A stretch of 64,000 nucleotides of DNA from Blakeslea trispora (Eukaryota; Mucoromycota; Mucoromycetes; Mucorales; Choanephoraceae), in contig JAIWNE010000003.1 in the NCBI GenBank assembly GCA_025331445.1, positions 620,001-684,000 on the forward strand, read 5' to 3'. Shown piece after piece: positions 1 to 13,254 of this stretch. The notes beneath the pieces are model-generated. The model was not told the origin of the DNA. It saw nothing but the letters and a program-made list of their open reading frames with translations, and did no database searches. The position numbers and the translations under genes were made by a program. Position 1 is the stretch's first letter; each line of letters opens with the position of its first letter.

Positions 1-1032
<1,032 letters not shown>

Positions 1033-2073
1033 AGCTTTTTAATGATTTAAGAACAATAGAAAAAAGAAAATGCTAACAAGAGAAAGAAAAAAAAATAATC
1101 TTATTTTTTGTGACTTTTCCTATTTTTTTTTGACAGTCCAATTGTCTGTGCTTTTTCATGCATGAAATTCGATTCCTATTCCCTTTTGTCATTAAGTAAT
1201 ACTAGTCTCCTGCCAACAGTATGCATTAGTGGCTTAGATAGATGACAGTTGTGTAGTTTGTGGCTGGAAAGGAGAAGAGGCAATCCACCCCATTAAAGTT
1301 TATATCAGAGTTTTCATAATTGACACTTTGGTTCTTGAATGTGTATAATGTTTCTCTTATCAAATCACTCAATATAGTGTTTTTCTTAAGTTGATCCCAT
1401 TCAAGTCGATGTCCCTGAAGAGGTCACCAACCCCCTCTCCCCAAGAAAAGAAGATGGGCTGTTCCTGTATTACCAAGACTAGGTTATGTCCTGGGTAATG
1501 GTAGCATGTGTTACCCATTTACAACGCAGGCAGTGAAATGTTAGTTATACCATGAATCAAGAAAACAGGATGGTTGTTGTTGTTTTCTTTCTTTCTTTAT
1601 CTCATGCAATGAAAGATCAATTTATGAATTGCAAAGACCACTCGATTTGTTGACTGTAGATGCTATCTACAAGAGTAACTCACATTTGTACGCTCTCATC
1701 AGCTTTGTCATTGCTGGAACAGTTTAGTGAAGAAAAGGCTAAAGAAAACGTTTACCATTCCTATAGCTGGAGGTTGGATTAAGAAAGGGATAGAGCATAT
1801 ACTTTACTAAAAGTTATAGTCGAACCAACGGGGATAGTTTTTTTTTGGGGGACACGCCGAACAATCAGAATGAACCTAGTGAAAGGTAGTAATAAATATT
1901 TAAGCAGACATTATCATTTTGACTCTATATCTCTGAATAAAGTGTGCATCATTCATTCAAACTCCGTTTCTTTACGGCTGTGGCTTATTCAAAACAGGTC
2001 TTTCTTTCTCTCTCTCTTTTTTGGTGTCTAATCGCGCATTTCTCTCTCTATTTATTTAAGTTTATTGTGTACC
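1033..2073. other. Intergenic, RIO2/RRP4 divergent promoters
   Basis: About 1 kb with no coding frame I can support. It contains short pyrimidine tracts (TTTCTTTCTTT near 1585 and TCTCTCTC near 2010-2050) that probably belong to the RRP4 leader. No convincing TATA box was seen. Confidence 0.6.
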
Positions 2074-3220
2074 ATGGATTTGAAGATATTATCACCTATA
2101 CCCACCACTACACCAAGCAACCATAAAAATATGGATGTGGATGACGACAACATGCACTTGGTGAATCCTGGTGAGACTGTCACAACCGATCAGCAATTTA
2201 TGCGAGGTCATGGTACCTATACAGAAGGAGAAGGCATCATGATCTCTTCTGTTGCTGGCGCTGTTGAAAGAGTAAACAAACTCCTGTCTGTCAGACCCTT
2301 AAAGACTCGTTATACACCCGAGATTGGTGATATTGTTGTGGGTCGTATTACAGAAGTAAGTACAACGTACAGTGAAAAGCACAATGATATATATTAACAT
2401 CATTGCAAAAAAAAAAAAGGTAGCCATGAAACGTTGGAAAGTGGATGCTAATGCTAGACAAGATGCCAATCTTTTGTTGAGTTCAGTTAGTCTTCCCGGT
2501 GGTGTTCAGGTAAAAGAATGAAAAAGAGAGAGGGGGGGGGACATTCTGTATCATTGTTTGATGCTTACGATTTAATATCCAGAGACGTAAAAACGAAACA
2601 GATGAACTTCAAATGAGAGCCTTTTTCTCGGAAGGAGATATGTTGGTGGTAAAAAAAAAAGAAGAACAACGAAAATACAACAACAAAAAACTAAATAAGA
2701 TATAGGCTGAAGTACAAGCATTTTATGCAGATGGCACCATGGGCCTTCATACACGTGGTTTCAAGTTTTGTAAACTGCGTAATGGATCCTTTGTCTGTGT
2801 TCCTCCTGTCCTTGTTCAGCGCTGTAAATCTCAATTCCATTCACTTCCTTGTGGTGTAGATCTTGTGCTTGGTTTGAATGGTTATATTTGGGTTCACAAA
2901 AAGTTCCAAGGATTAAATGCAGATGATACAGACCCTACTGTTCAATATACGCATGTGAATGATGTAAGCTAAAACAAAGAAACAAGTCTGTGGGTTGATA
3001 CTAAATGAAGTGATAGGAAATCACATTAGAGGAAAGAGAGACGATTGCTCGAGTGAGTAACTGTATTTCTGCCTTGGCTAAGCAGTATATGCATATCAAC
3101 GATACCATTATTGTGTATACATATGAAGCATCATTACAGTACAGCATTAGAGAATTACTTGATTTGGATGTCATTGAAGCTATCACTTCTGAAGCCAGTA
3201 CTCGTATGCGTACTGAATAA
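2074..3220 (+). CDS. RRP4: Exosome complex RNA-binding subunit Rrp4
   Basis: Cap subunit of the RNA exosome, which degrades and trims RNA in nucleus and cytoplasm. Five exons (2074-2355, 2420-2509, 2583-2648, 2706-2963, 3017-3220) sum to 900 nt, 299 residues, close to yeast and human Rrp4. Residues about 25-75 form the N-terminal domain. The S1 domain begins at YTPEIGDIVVGRITEV and continues through WKVDANARQDANLLLSSV. The KH-like part includes FCKLRNGSFVCVPPVLVQRC and LGLNGYIWVHKK. The ATG at 2074 is chosen because upstream in-frame codons are TTG or stops. It is divergent from RIO2 and followed in the same direction by the NRAMP gene. Confidence 0.93.
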
Positions 3221-3958
3221 TCTCTTTTTATTTTAAAAATGAGTTTTGTAAATAATATCCAGTTTCTTTTTTTTTTCTCTTTTGGTCAATGGTATATCTC
3301 ATTGTTTTATGCTTTTCATAAGGATGTGTTGACTTTGATTCGAAATATCATGTTTCTCTTTAAGAGAATAATTACTTTAAAACACAATAACTTATTAACG
3401 GGAAAGAAAACGCGTCGAGTTGAAGGCTGAAAGAATTTCAAAAGAGATGAAGAGTAGCATGATTACTTTAAAGTAGAAAACAAACAGTGTTTCAGTCGAT
3501 CACAATTTAGTCATCAACATCTGCTAAGGAAGCAACACACAAACATCCTCAAATGTCTTACAAGCATGTATGGATAGATAATCTCACTAGAATGAACAAT
3601 AGTTGACTTTTATAGATTAAAGCAGCAATTGTTGTTTTTAAAAAAAATAATGCAAGTTATTGGCCTGAATTTGTTTGGTAACATATATGCAACGGATCCG
3701 TTAGATTGAGATATGTTGGGAAAGCATTGATGATGCAAAGGATTTCATTATTTGCTTTTGAATATGGTTGACGATGCTTGACGGATTCAATGCAAAATGA
3801 GTAAGCTGTCAAGAAGAAATTACTATTGTCACTAAAATGAAATGTTGTGTCCGAAATCGATTCTAGAGTGAATGTAGTATTTGTCTCAAAACAAAATTCC
3901 ATCTTTTTTTTATTTCTTTGTCTTTCACTTTTATTTTATTGTTTATTGTGTTTGCATC
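3221..3958. other. Intergenic, RRP4 to NRAMP
   Basis: 738 bp between tandem genes. It holds the RRP4 3' region and the NRAMP promoter. The last 60 bp are strongly T-rich, typical of leaders here. No gene or repeat recognised. Confidence 0.5.
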
Positions 3959-6051
3959 ATGGTTCCTCATGATGCTAGACGTACTTCAGAAGAAGGTTTA
4001 GATATTCTGAACTTGTTAGAATATGAAGAGGGCCTGTCCAATACAAAAAAGAGACATCATTCTAGCAGTGATAGTGACAACTTAAGCGACTCAATAAGCT
4101 CCGAAAACAACAGTAGATTGTTTGGACAGGATTTAGAGATAAAGCCTGAAATCGATACAGGTGCAGTATCTGAATCCATGTTTTCTTTCAAAAAGCTATG
4201 GGCATATATGGGTCCAGGTAAGCAAAAATAGGCTAAAAAAAGAAAAAAAAGAGGTGTAGACAACGGTTTAACTGATGTCATTTATTTAGGTTGGCTTATG
4301 TAGGTTCATACCATAAAAAAAAAAAGATGTTGCTGAATGTTAATTTGTGCAAACTATATCTATTTTGGGGGGGGGGGTTGATTTAGGTCAATTGCTTATC
4401 TTGACCCGGGAAACCTTGAGTCTGACCTTCAGACAGGTGCTGTAGCTGGCTGCAGTCTACTCTGGCTTTTATTTTGGGCTCATGTAATAGGTAATAAAGT
4501 AAGAAGGCAAGGAAAATGATAGAAATAAAGACATGGCATCTGACACATTCAATATAGGTCTTTTCTTTCAACTGTTATCGGCACGACTAGGTACAATCAC
4601 CGGAAAGCATCTGGCTCAACTGATCCGACAGAGTTATTCGAAGCGACTGACAGTGGTGCTATGGTCATTTGCACAACTGGCCATTATTGGTGCAGACATT
4701 CTTGAGATTGTTGGTACGGCTGTAGCACTTCATATATTACTTCGACTACCACTCTGGGCAGGTGTGTTGATGACAGCAACAGACACCTTTACTTTTATGA
4801 TGATTCAAAGATACGGTATACGTCGCCTCGAAGCATTCTTTATGGTTTTGATCACCATGATGGCTACCTGTTTCTGGATTGAGATGTTTCAGTCCAAGCC
4901 AGATATCGGCAAGATTGTTCAGGGTGTCGTGATACCTTATGTACCTAAGAATGCCGAATTTCAAGCAGTAGCCATGTTGGGCGCTATTGTGATGCCTCAT
5001 AATATGTTCTTGCACAGTGCACTTGTGATGTCTCGAGACTTGGGTCAGCAACCTTCTATTCGAAAACTCAAAGAAGCTAATTTCTATTTCGCGATTGAGT
5101 CCATATTGGCATTGGGTGTCTCATTCTTTGTCAATCTGGCTATTGTTGTTGTGTTTGCTCAAGTGTTTCATAAACCAGATCAGACAGGTCCTGTTAAGAT
5201 TCCTGGTTTGGATGATGCAGATGAAGTACTGAGTGGCACATTAGGATCTGCTGCAAAATATCTATGGGCTGCAGGTTTACTTGCTGGTATGTCTAGCATG
5301 ATTCTATGAAAAAAAGAAAGAAAGAGGCAACGGTTATTTATGATCTTTTTTTTTTTTTTGTTATAGCTGGTCAAAGTTCAACCATGACTGGTACTTTAGC
5401 AGGTCAATATGTGACTGAAGGTTTCTTTGGTAATATCTTTAAAAAAGATTGGCACCGTGTAGCTGCCACACGAAGCATTTCTCTTATTCCAGGAATGTTG
5501 GTGGCCATTTTTGCTGTAGATCATTTTGATACGATGGGGGAATTTCTTAATGTGCTACAAAGGTAAAATGGGTGCACAGACAATGCAAACATGGTGTCTG
5601 ACATGCAATCTCTCTCTCTAGTGTTTGTTTACCCACTGTACTTATCCCTATCATTAAGCTCTCTACCTCACCTCAGATATTATCAGGGGAATTTAGACCA
5701 TCGTTTCTTATGCAGATCGCTTGTTGGACATTGACTTTTATTGTAGTTGCCTTTGACATATTGTTGTTCATGAAGCACGCAGTCACTCAATCATCTGCTA
5801 TTGTGATTGGTATTTCAGGCATTGTTTATATTTCATTTTTGATCTATTTGATCTGGAAGCCAATCGAGTCTTCTGAAAGTGCAGGAGATGGCTGGATGAG
5901 TTTACCTCAGCATGATGAACAAGACGAAGAAGAAGAAGATCTCACATCCACTCCTGCTGGTATGTCTGATAGTCTTTGTTTAGAAAATTGCAATAGGGGT
6001 AGCAGTAGCAGCAACAAAGCAAGTCAGCAAAAGACATTGGCAGACCCTTGA
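3959..6051 (+). CDS. NRAMP/Smf-family divalent metal transporter
   Basis: Proton-coupled transporter for Mn2+/Fe2+, in plasma or endosomal/vacuolar membrane. Six exons (3959-4217, 4290-4299, 4387-4490, 4558-5286, 5367-5562, 5622-6051) sum to 1728 nt, 575 residues. A Ser-rich acidic N-terminal tail of about 80 residues precedes the membrane core. Family signatures are intact: DPGN in TM1 ([17 protein letters not shown]), the transport-motif region [13 protein letters not shown], and [12 protein letters not shown] in TM6 with the metal-binding Met. Exon 2 is only 10 nt but is required to build the consensus [15 protein letters not shown]. The acidic, Ser-rich C-terminus is cytosolic by family topology. 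Which Smf paralogue this is cannot be decided. It is convergent with the Rho GEF, 237 bp between stops. Confidence 0.95.
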
Positions 6052-6288
6052 TTGCTTTGTAGGCAACAAAGAAAAAACATTGTTTATGTATAGTCATATA
6101 TCTACATCTATATCACATTCCATTTTAATTTGAAACCATTGTCCTCTTACATTATTGTTACATACATACATATTACATACATGCATCTACATCTCTGCAT
6201 TCTCCTTATTGATAAAAAAAACAACCCCCTCCTCTTTATATGATACAGAAATTTGGTGTTTATTTAATGTTTCTATTCTACTTTTTTT

Positions 6289-9200
6289 TTAAAGTGTTAA
6301 CTGATACATGGAAATTAAATTTGGATGTTTTGAGCTTTTCATTGTAAACAAAAGTGGTTGGGTATGATGGTTCAAAGTCGAGATTAGTTTAATATGAGTT
6401 CCTTTGATGACTTGCAATAATTCACCCTACAATGTGTGAATGACTCTTTTTTTTTTCTTTTTTCTATAAAAAAAAAACTTACTGTTTTAATATCTCGTAT
6501 CTCTATGATGGTGGGAGAAAATGCTACAAGATAATGATGGATTTGTACTATTTGATTTGCTTGAGATTCAAATTTGATTTTTGGTATACAATCTTTGACT
6601 GTCAGTTTTTGGTCAAACAAAGGAACAGTGTAAACAACTTGGTCATCACAAACAATAGCATACTGCATTGGATGAACTATCAAGGCTGAATTGGTGCCTA
6701 CAAAGATCCACGTGATCTGAGGCTGAGTTGGTACCAAAGAGACCTCCAGACGCGCTATACCATATTTTTCTGAACGTATAAAGATACTGTCGTTTATGAT
6801 CTGAAGCTCGGTAGGATCTTTGATAGGTATTTTGTATTGTGCCTGCATACGGTTTCCCATCGGATGATTCAAATCGTTTAGGGTACACATCGTGAGCCAA
6901 ATAGCTGGACCCTGTCGAACGAGGTATACTATCATAGGCTTGTTCTTGATTGTTCCCACAGAGAAACACAAGACATGAAAGGAATCAATGACAGCTTGCT
7001 CAGATAGTTCTTTATGGGTATTGTGTTTCTCGCCTTCTTTTGATGAGTTCAGTAAATATTCAAGATGATAGGATATTAATGTAGTTCCTTTGTTGGTTTG
7101 TATAGAGACAATCAGCTTGTCTTTCATGACTGCCATTTGGTGTATATGACGTCCTGATAAAATACATTGAAGTGATTCCATCTTGCCATCACATCCAAGC
7201 CAGATGCCTTGGTGTGTTCCTATCAGTAGTATATCTTCTTGACCATCTATTGTTTTATAGACTATCACACAAGTTTCAAGACAAAATAAGTCAATGTATT
7301 TCCCCCCTTTATTCATGATCTTTGCTTACCAAATGTACATGTTATCTTTTCAATCATGTTTTGAGCATGGTCAAGAACATCTAGATTATCTGATAAAACA
7401 GAGGATAACGAGGGTGGTTGTGAGGAAAGCATCAATGACTTGTATATCAGTTTTTTCTTGAACAGAATTCCTTCTTGACTTTGACGTTCAATCGTACTTG
7501 ACAATAGATTCTCCCAGAACAATCTATCGTGCCTAGTAACAAACTCGAGGCGAAAGGTATTGTATGGACAAGCCAGATGAGAGACTTTAAGCGTTTTTCG
7601 CTGTTGTTGTTGTTGCGGAGTGACATGACCGACCCATGGTTCCGTCTGAGGTGATTGACATGCCTCACTTGAACATGGTATCGCAGGAGCTGATTCTCTT
7701 CGACAAGCCCATGGAGTATCCTGACTATGATTTGTGTCTACTCGACTTACAGGCGATACAGGTGCAGATAAAGAATCTGAATTCCACCTGCTTTTGAAAT
7801 AAAGAAACTTGGTCTTGATACAAAACAGACGTTTCTTTTTCACTGTCTGGTTTTGTTCTTGTTGACCTGACTGAGGCGCATCCCAGACTTTCCCATGTTT
7901 AGGGTGATAATGACAGCTATGACTTCGACGGTTGACAAACTTGTGTTGAGCTGGTTTCCTGACAGTTTCATTGTACGCACTCTTTTGTCTCTTTAGACTT
8001 TTGATCAAATGTAGAGGTGTGGATACCATCGAGGTCGAGGCAAACGATAGACGTCGCATCAGTGAAGTAGGATTAGAGTCCAGCGTCAGAAAGGACAGAG
8101 GAATGGGTGATCCTGGTACGACCATGTATTCCGTGCGATTCGGCAGGACACGAGGATGAGTCAGGACAAGTGCATGTGAAAACAGAAACACATGGCATAA
8201 GGAGGGCATGAGTGGATGGGTCGATCGAGCAAGCCAGAGTGTTTGTTCACCTAAAAGTTGAGCTTGAGGAGGTATCGAAAGTAATTCCATCTGTTGTTGT
8301 TGTTGTTGTTCATTTGAATTTTGACTACTGGGTACATAGATTGAAATCATCAACTCCTCTAACCGTAAATCAAAAAGTGAGATCTTGGAAGCTGAGTGAT
8401 TCATCTGGCATAACATATCGTGAAGTGCTGTCAGGGATGCTTGTAGGGCAAGCCGATCTGCATCATCTGCTGTATGTCTCAAGATGGCCTCAATCATCAA
8501 TTTGAATTTCCCAATCCAAAGGGTGGGAGAAGTCAGGTAATGCTGTAGTCCCAACCGTCGAGTCCTTTTGTGTGCATTCTGTTGCTCGAGAAATCGATGG
8601 AAGGATGGATTGTGTCTCTGTTCAATAGTGATACAATGAATAGCCTTTATATGATTTGATGCATATTGAATATAAGGCTCAATCAAGTCTGTTATCTGTT
8701 CCATCACTAACATGCCAATCCTTCCAACAAAAAAACCAGACTGTTGACTTGATGCTATCTTGTCATGGAACGAATGGTGCAGGCGAGTGATGTCGAGGTA
8801 ATTTCCAAACACATTCTTATGAAACCGTTTTCGACGAGAAGGATTGGTGATGGTGTCTACTGATTGAAGTAATGGTACAGCGTAAATCTGGTGCAGCACA
8901 ACAAGGTCATTTGTGTAGTTTTGTTCAGTCAACAAGAGCTCAGCAATGGCTGCTTGACGCTTTAGTTCTTCACGGTTGGTATTTTCTTTTAGGTGTTGAG
9001 GTATACTTTCAATCCAATCTCTTGTATTTTTCTGTCTTGTCTGTATTTTTGTATAAAAAAGAGGGGGGGGGGATATATTTAAGGACAATGACAACTTTAG
9101 GCATCTTTTTCTTTTTTATATGTTACCTGCAATGGGTTTATGGAATGATTCTCTTGACCCTGTTGCACATATGGATTTTGATTGTCAAGACAGTTGGTAA

Positions 9201-9749
9201 TAGAGAGTCGACTGCTTTTATGTCTATTTGGGCAAAGAGAGGAATAACAGGTTGTTGTCTGATAGGGCTTACAGGAAGGTGAATAGCAGTTTGTCAATGG
9301 TAAGAAAACACCTGATAAATCGGTTGTATGGGCTTTTGAATTCATGCTAAAACAAAAGCTGTCATCGACTTGTTTCAGCAACTTGTGATCTATCAGACAT
9401 TTGAATAGTTGTTTATGTATGGATTCATCATATTCAAGAAGTAGATAGCCAATAGCATCCTAAAAATTAGCTTGAAGGGTTTATTATCTGATATGAATTG
9501 TCAAATCATTCACTTACCAGTACTTCTTGTCTTGTTAATTTGGGGCAAATCAAAGTATCACCAAGAGCAATGGTTAATCTAGATAAGAGGGAATGTTGCT
9601 GAAGTGTTGGGTTTTGTGAGAGAGATTTGTTTTTAGAAAGAGAGGATGGCAAGTAATTGGCTGTCTAAAAAATCAATTTTTAAAGATGGGTTTCATTCTT
9701 TTTTTATAAAAAGAAAGTAGCTTACCAAAATATGTGGCATAGAAAGCAT
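6289..9749 (-). CDS. ROM2: Rom1/Rom2-type Rho guanine nucleotide exchange factor (DEP-DH-PH-CNH)
   Basis: GEF for Rho1, driving cell-wall integrity signalling and glucan synthesis at the growing tip. Exons 9749-9726, 9664-9518, 9459-9127, 9040-7330, 7261-6483 and 6426-6289 sum to 3132 nt, 1043 residues. The acceptor at 9041 could instead be 9032; both keep frame. A degenerate DEP-like region lies around residues 20-90. The DH domain is about 190-385 (AIAELLLTEQNYTNDLVVL...). A PH domain starts near 430 and ends around 690 (TFRLEFVTRHDRLFWENLL), split by a long Ser/Lys-rich insertion. The C-terminal CNH/citron domain runs from DILLIGTHQGIWLG to GELLQVIKGTHIKLI. The start MLSMPHIL is an 8-codon first exon and is the weakest part. 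Confidence 0.88.
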
Positions 9750-10859
9750 ACAAAAAAAAAACAAAAAGAGAAGATATTAAGAAAAAAAAAAGAGAGAGCT
9801 TTCAAAAAAAAAAAAAAAAAAGTGAGTTTATGCGGGACCTATTATTTTATACAGCAAAGAACGACAAACAAGATTGTCCAACATAGGGCAAACAGAATTA
9901 GACGGGTTTGTTGGATTATGACACAGGTTTATGCCCAAATGTTGAAAACCGCCTGTGCGTCATGCTTTTGGTTGAATCTAAATTCTACTTAGGGGAGGAA
10001 TAGACCAATGAAACGAAAGAATCACATGCGTCCATGTTAAGTATTGTCTATAATAACAAATGAACAAAGCCAATTAGAAATTCCTCCTTTTAAGACATCA
10101 CTTTATATTAAAGCTGGAAACAAAGAAATCTTCCCCCTTTTTTTTATAGTGATTTTGTTGAATGAAGCCATCTTATTGAACACACTCTATTCAAGTAAAT
10201 AAAAAAAATAGAGGTAAATTTAGTTGCCTCAAGATTATTATTATTTAGAGTGATATTTAATACAAAATTCTTTAGAGCGATATGTTAATTTAGGATACCT
10301 TTCTATTCAAATTCACTTTTTTTTTAAGGTGAAATCAAGCTTTTTTTTTTTCCCACAAGTTAAACAACATTTGGTATAGTAATAACTGATCGCATTATAG
10401 TTGGTCAAAACAATTGCCCCCTTATAAGAGAAGGGAAATCTCAACCAAACATCTTGTCCAATCATATTCAATTATTAAGGGTCAAGTCCATACTTTGTCT
10501 CAAAGAAATTCATTTTAATTAAAAAGTCAATTTAATCTGATCCACAAAAAAAAAAGGTCTGAGATTAAAAAAAGAACAATGTTCTCTCCAAAAATAGGCT
10601 ATTTTTGTTTTATTTATAGTGTAGAATGGGTGTATCAAGAAAGTGTGTCTATATAATGATTTATATAGATTTTATATAAAAAAAAATGAGTGAATAATAG
10701 TAATAATTCTCGCTTTTTTTTTTCGTCTGTTGAAATCATTAGCAGTAACCTAAGAAATAATCCAATTAACATACGTAAAATAATAATAATAATAAAAAAA
10801 AAGAGTAGTTGCATAATAATAATAAAAAAAAGAGATTAGGAAGCTGAATTACATATGTT
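9750..10859. other. AT-rich intergenic DNA between two minus-strand genes
   Basis: 1.1 kb of strongly AT-rich sequence with A or T runs of 8-18 nt (for example 9813-9830) and ATA/ATT triplet runs near 10780-10825. It must hold the Rho GEF promoter and the 3' region of the CK1 gene. No gene seen. Confidence 0.6.
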
Positions 10860-11610
10860 TTAAAGGTCTTCGAAAAGTCTTGTATTGGATAGATGAAAAG
10901 GTTTAGAAGATTGTGATGGCTTACGTTCATCCATAAGGGCATGTATATCCGTGGGTTTACGAATATAGCCAGTCATATCTCCATTATCGTTTGATTCAGG
11001 TAAAAAGGCATGATTGTTACTGGGTGAAGTGGTGGTGGTGGTATCAGGATGGAATGTCGTGTTGTTCATGTAAGGCTGTGGTTGATGTGGAGAACCAAGT
11101 CCTGCTTTTGTTTGACTACGTAAACTAGGAGAGGGTTAGAAAGCAAGGTAAAGAAAGTAAAAAAAAAAATAAAGAAAAAAAAACAAAAAGAAAGGAAGGA
11201 GGGGGGGGGATGAAAAGGATACCTTAATTTTAGTGATCAGAAATAATATAGAAAAAAAAAAAGACAGAAAATAGTAATAATAAAATTGCATTTTCTAAGG
11301 AAATACTTACACTCTACTGCTGGAAGGACCTGTATTGGGGTGGAAGTGGGTACGTTTTACAGAGAAAAGGGGATCAGCAATGCTTGGTTCGATTGGATTG
11401 GGTTCATCAGCCAATACCCTCTTTCTCTCATACTTACCACCTAATTGTTGCTGTTGTTGCTGTTGTTGTTGCTGTTGCTGTTGTTGTTGTTGATTATCTC
11501 TTACCAACATTCTACCTCCACCTCCTGAGCTTGGGTATCCTAACTGAGGTACATAAGGGTCTTGAAAGGTAGGTGATGTCAACCCTTGTTGTTGTTGTTG
11601 TTGCTGTTGC

Positions 11611-11646
<36 letters not shown>

Positions 11647-13254
11647 ATAGGTTGTAAGGTAGTAGGAGAACCACCAGAGAAATAACCAGGTGATTTATGT
11701 TGAAGAATCTTTTGTTGCTGTGTATACTGAAGCATCACATCATCTAAGCGTTTTGAAGTCTCGGGTGATTTTCTCTCTGTATGATAAGTGGCTCGAAGAT
11801 TGGTGGAAGGAAGAGGTGCAGCATTACCAGGCATAGCACTTGGCATTCTTCTGGCATTCACATCAAATGAATTAGAACCCATATAGGCATTCATTGGATT
11901 CATATTTGTTTCCTGAGCCTGATAGGTTGTTGCTTTCTTCTCTTGCTAAAGTAAAAAGATCAATATCAACATGTCTATGTTATCCAGCTCTCACTTTACC
12001 AGCTTACGAATGGTCCAATCAAATACATAATCGTATTGAAAACCTTCACGAACAAACAAATCTCGAAACAATTTACGCAAATAAGAATAATCAGGCTTAT
12101 CATCAAACCTAAGCGATCGTACATAGTTGAGATAGATGGCAAATTCCTGATGAAGACCACGACATAATGCATCGGCAGGTGTAGTCATCTTCTTTTCCAT
12201 GATTTTGTCATATTTCTCTTTTTTCGTTCTGGCACGAATGCCCTGCCAAGGTAGCTGACCTCGGCAAAAGTAGACCAAGATATAGCCTAATGATTCAAGG
12301 TCATCGCGCCGTGATTGCTCTAAATTAGAACAGATCAGTATGGGTTTATCCATCCATTTCTTTTTTCTTTTTTTTTTTTTTGCTTACCAATGCCTAAATG
12401 TGTATTCACACTAGCATACCGGGGAGTACCCGTCAGATTTTTGTTCTCTCTGTAAGGTATATGTACATTGCTCTTTGGATCTCTAAATCGCTTAGCTAAA
12501 CCAAAATCAATCATGTTCACCTGATTTCCGCGTTTACCAATACCCATCAAGAAGTTGTCAGGTTTGATATCTCTATGAATAAAGCCTATAGAGAAAAAAA
12601 AGGTTAAGATAGACTATAGATTCAATTAAATAAGTTACCTTTTGAATGAACATATTCTACGCGTGACAACTATTTCATTATTCAAGAGAAAGAAGTTAAA
12701 ATAAATATGTGTATATAGAAATGTATATATATATATATAAAAATAAATAAATATTATATATATAAAATATATATAAAATATATATAAAACTCCCCTTTTC
12801 TAAATTATGATGAGTATTTTTTTTTCTTACCAATTGATCGGCTAACAATAAAACTGTCTTGAGTGAAAACCTTCTTTTACAGTAATTGAACAAGTCTTCC
12901 ATAGATGGGCCAAGTAAATCCATAACAAGCACGTTAAAGTCACCTTCTCTACCGTACCATCGAACAAAAGGAATACCAACACCACCAGCCAATGTCTTGT
13001 AGACTCTGGCTTCATATTCAAGTTGAGGATGGGCTGCACGAATACTTTCTAGTTTGACAGCAATGTCTTCTCCACTCATAATATTAGTGCCTATACAAAA
13101 AAAAAAAGAAAAAAAGAGTTCAGATGACTTTCAGATGATACATCTCTTTCTTGTTATTACCCAAGTAAATTTCACCAAAAGAACCTGCACCAATCTTTCG
13201 GCCTAGTTTATACTTTGTTCCTATAATAATCTCTCTTCCTTCTAGAGTTGACAT
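10860..13254 (-). CDS. HRR25: Casein kinase 1, Hrr25/delta-epsilon type, polyglutamine tail
   Basis: Ser/Thr kinase for DNA repair, ribosome assembly, vesicle traffic and autophagy. Exons 13254-13161, 13090-12831, 12669-12639, 12585-12388, 12319-12000, 11945-11311 and 11115-10860 sum to 1794 nt, 597 residues. The kinase domain occupies about residues 1-300: [36 protein letters not shown] and the CK1 signature [13 protein letters not shown]. The tail is disordered and Gln-rich with runs of 20 and 16 Gln, as in Hrr25 but without recognisable membrane-anchoring cysteines (Yck type). The last junction uses acceptor 11116 rather than the nearer-consensus one at 11128, which would put a stop in frame. 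The intron 12830-12670 is unusually long (161 nt). Confidence 0.94.
11445..11645 (-). repeat. Two CAA/CAG polyglutamine tracts in HRR25
   Basis: Triplet runs at 11445-11492 (16 Gln codons) and 11586-11645 (20 Gln codons), both mostly CAA with interspersed CAG. The mixture slows slippage compared with pure CAG. They lie in the disordered C-terminal tail. Confidence 0.9.
12715..12786. repeat. TA-rich microsatellite in a CK1 intron
   Basis: TATATATA/AAATATA array inside the intron between the alphaE region and the [10 protein letters not shown] exon of the kinase gene. It explains the intron's extra length. Confidence 0.8.

Noticed and set aside
6646..6969. Minus-strand frame inside the Rho GEF CNH domain
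   Set aside because: Out of frame with the conserved CNH sequence.
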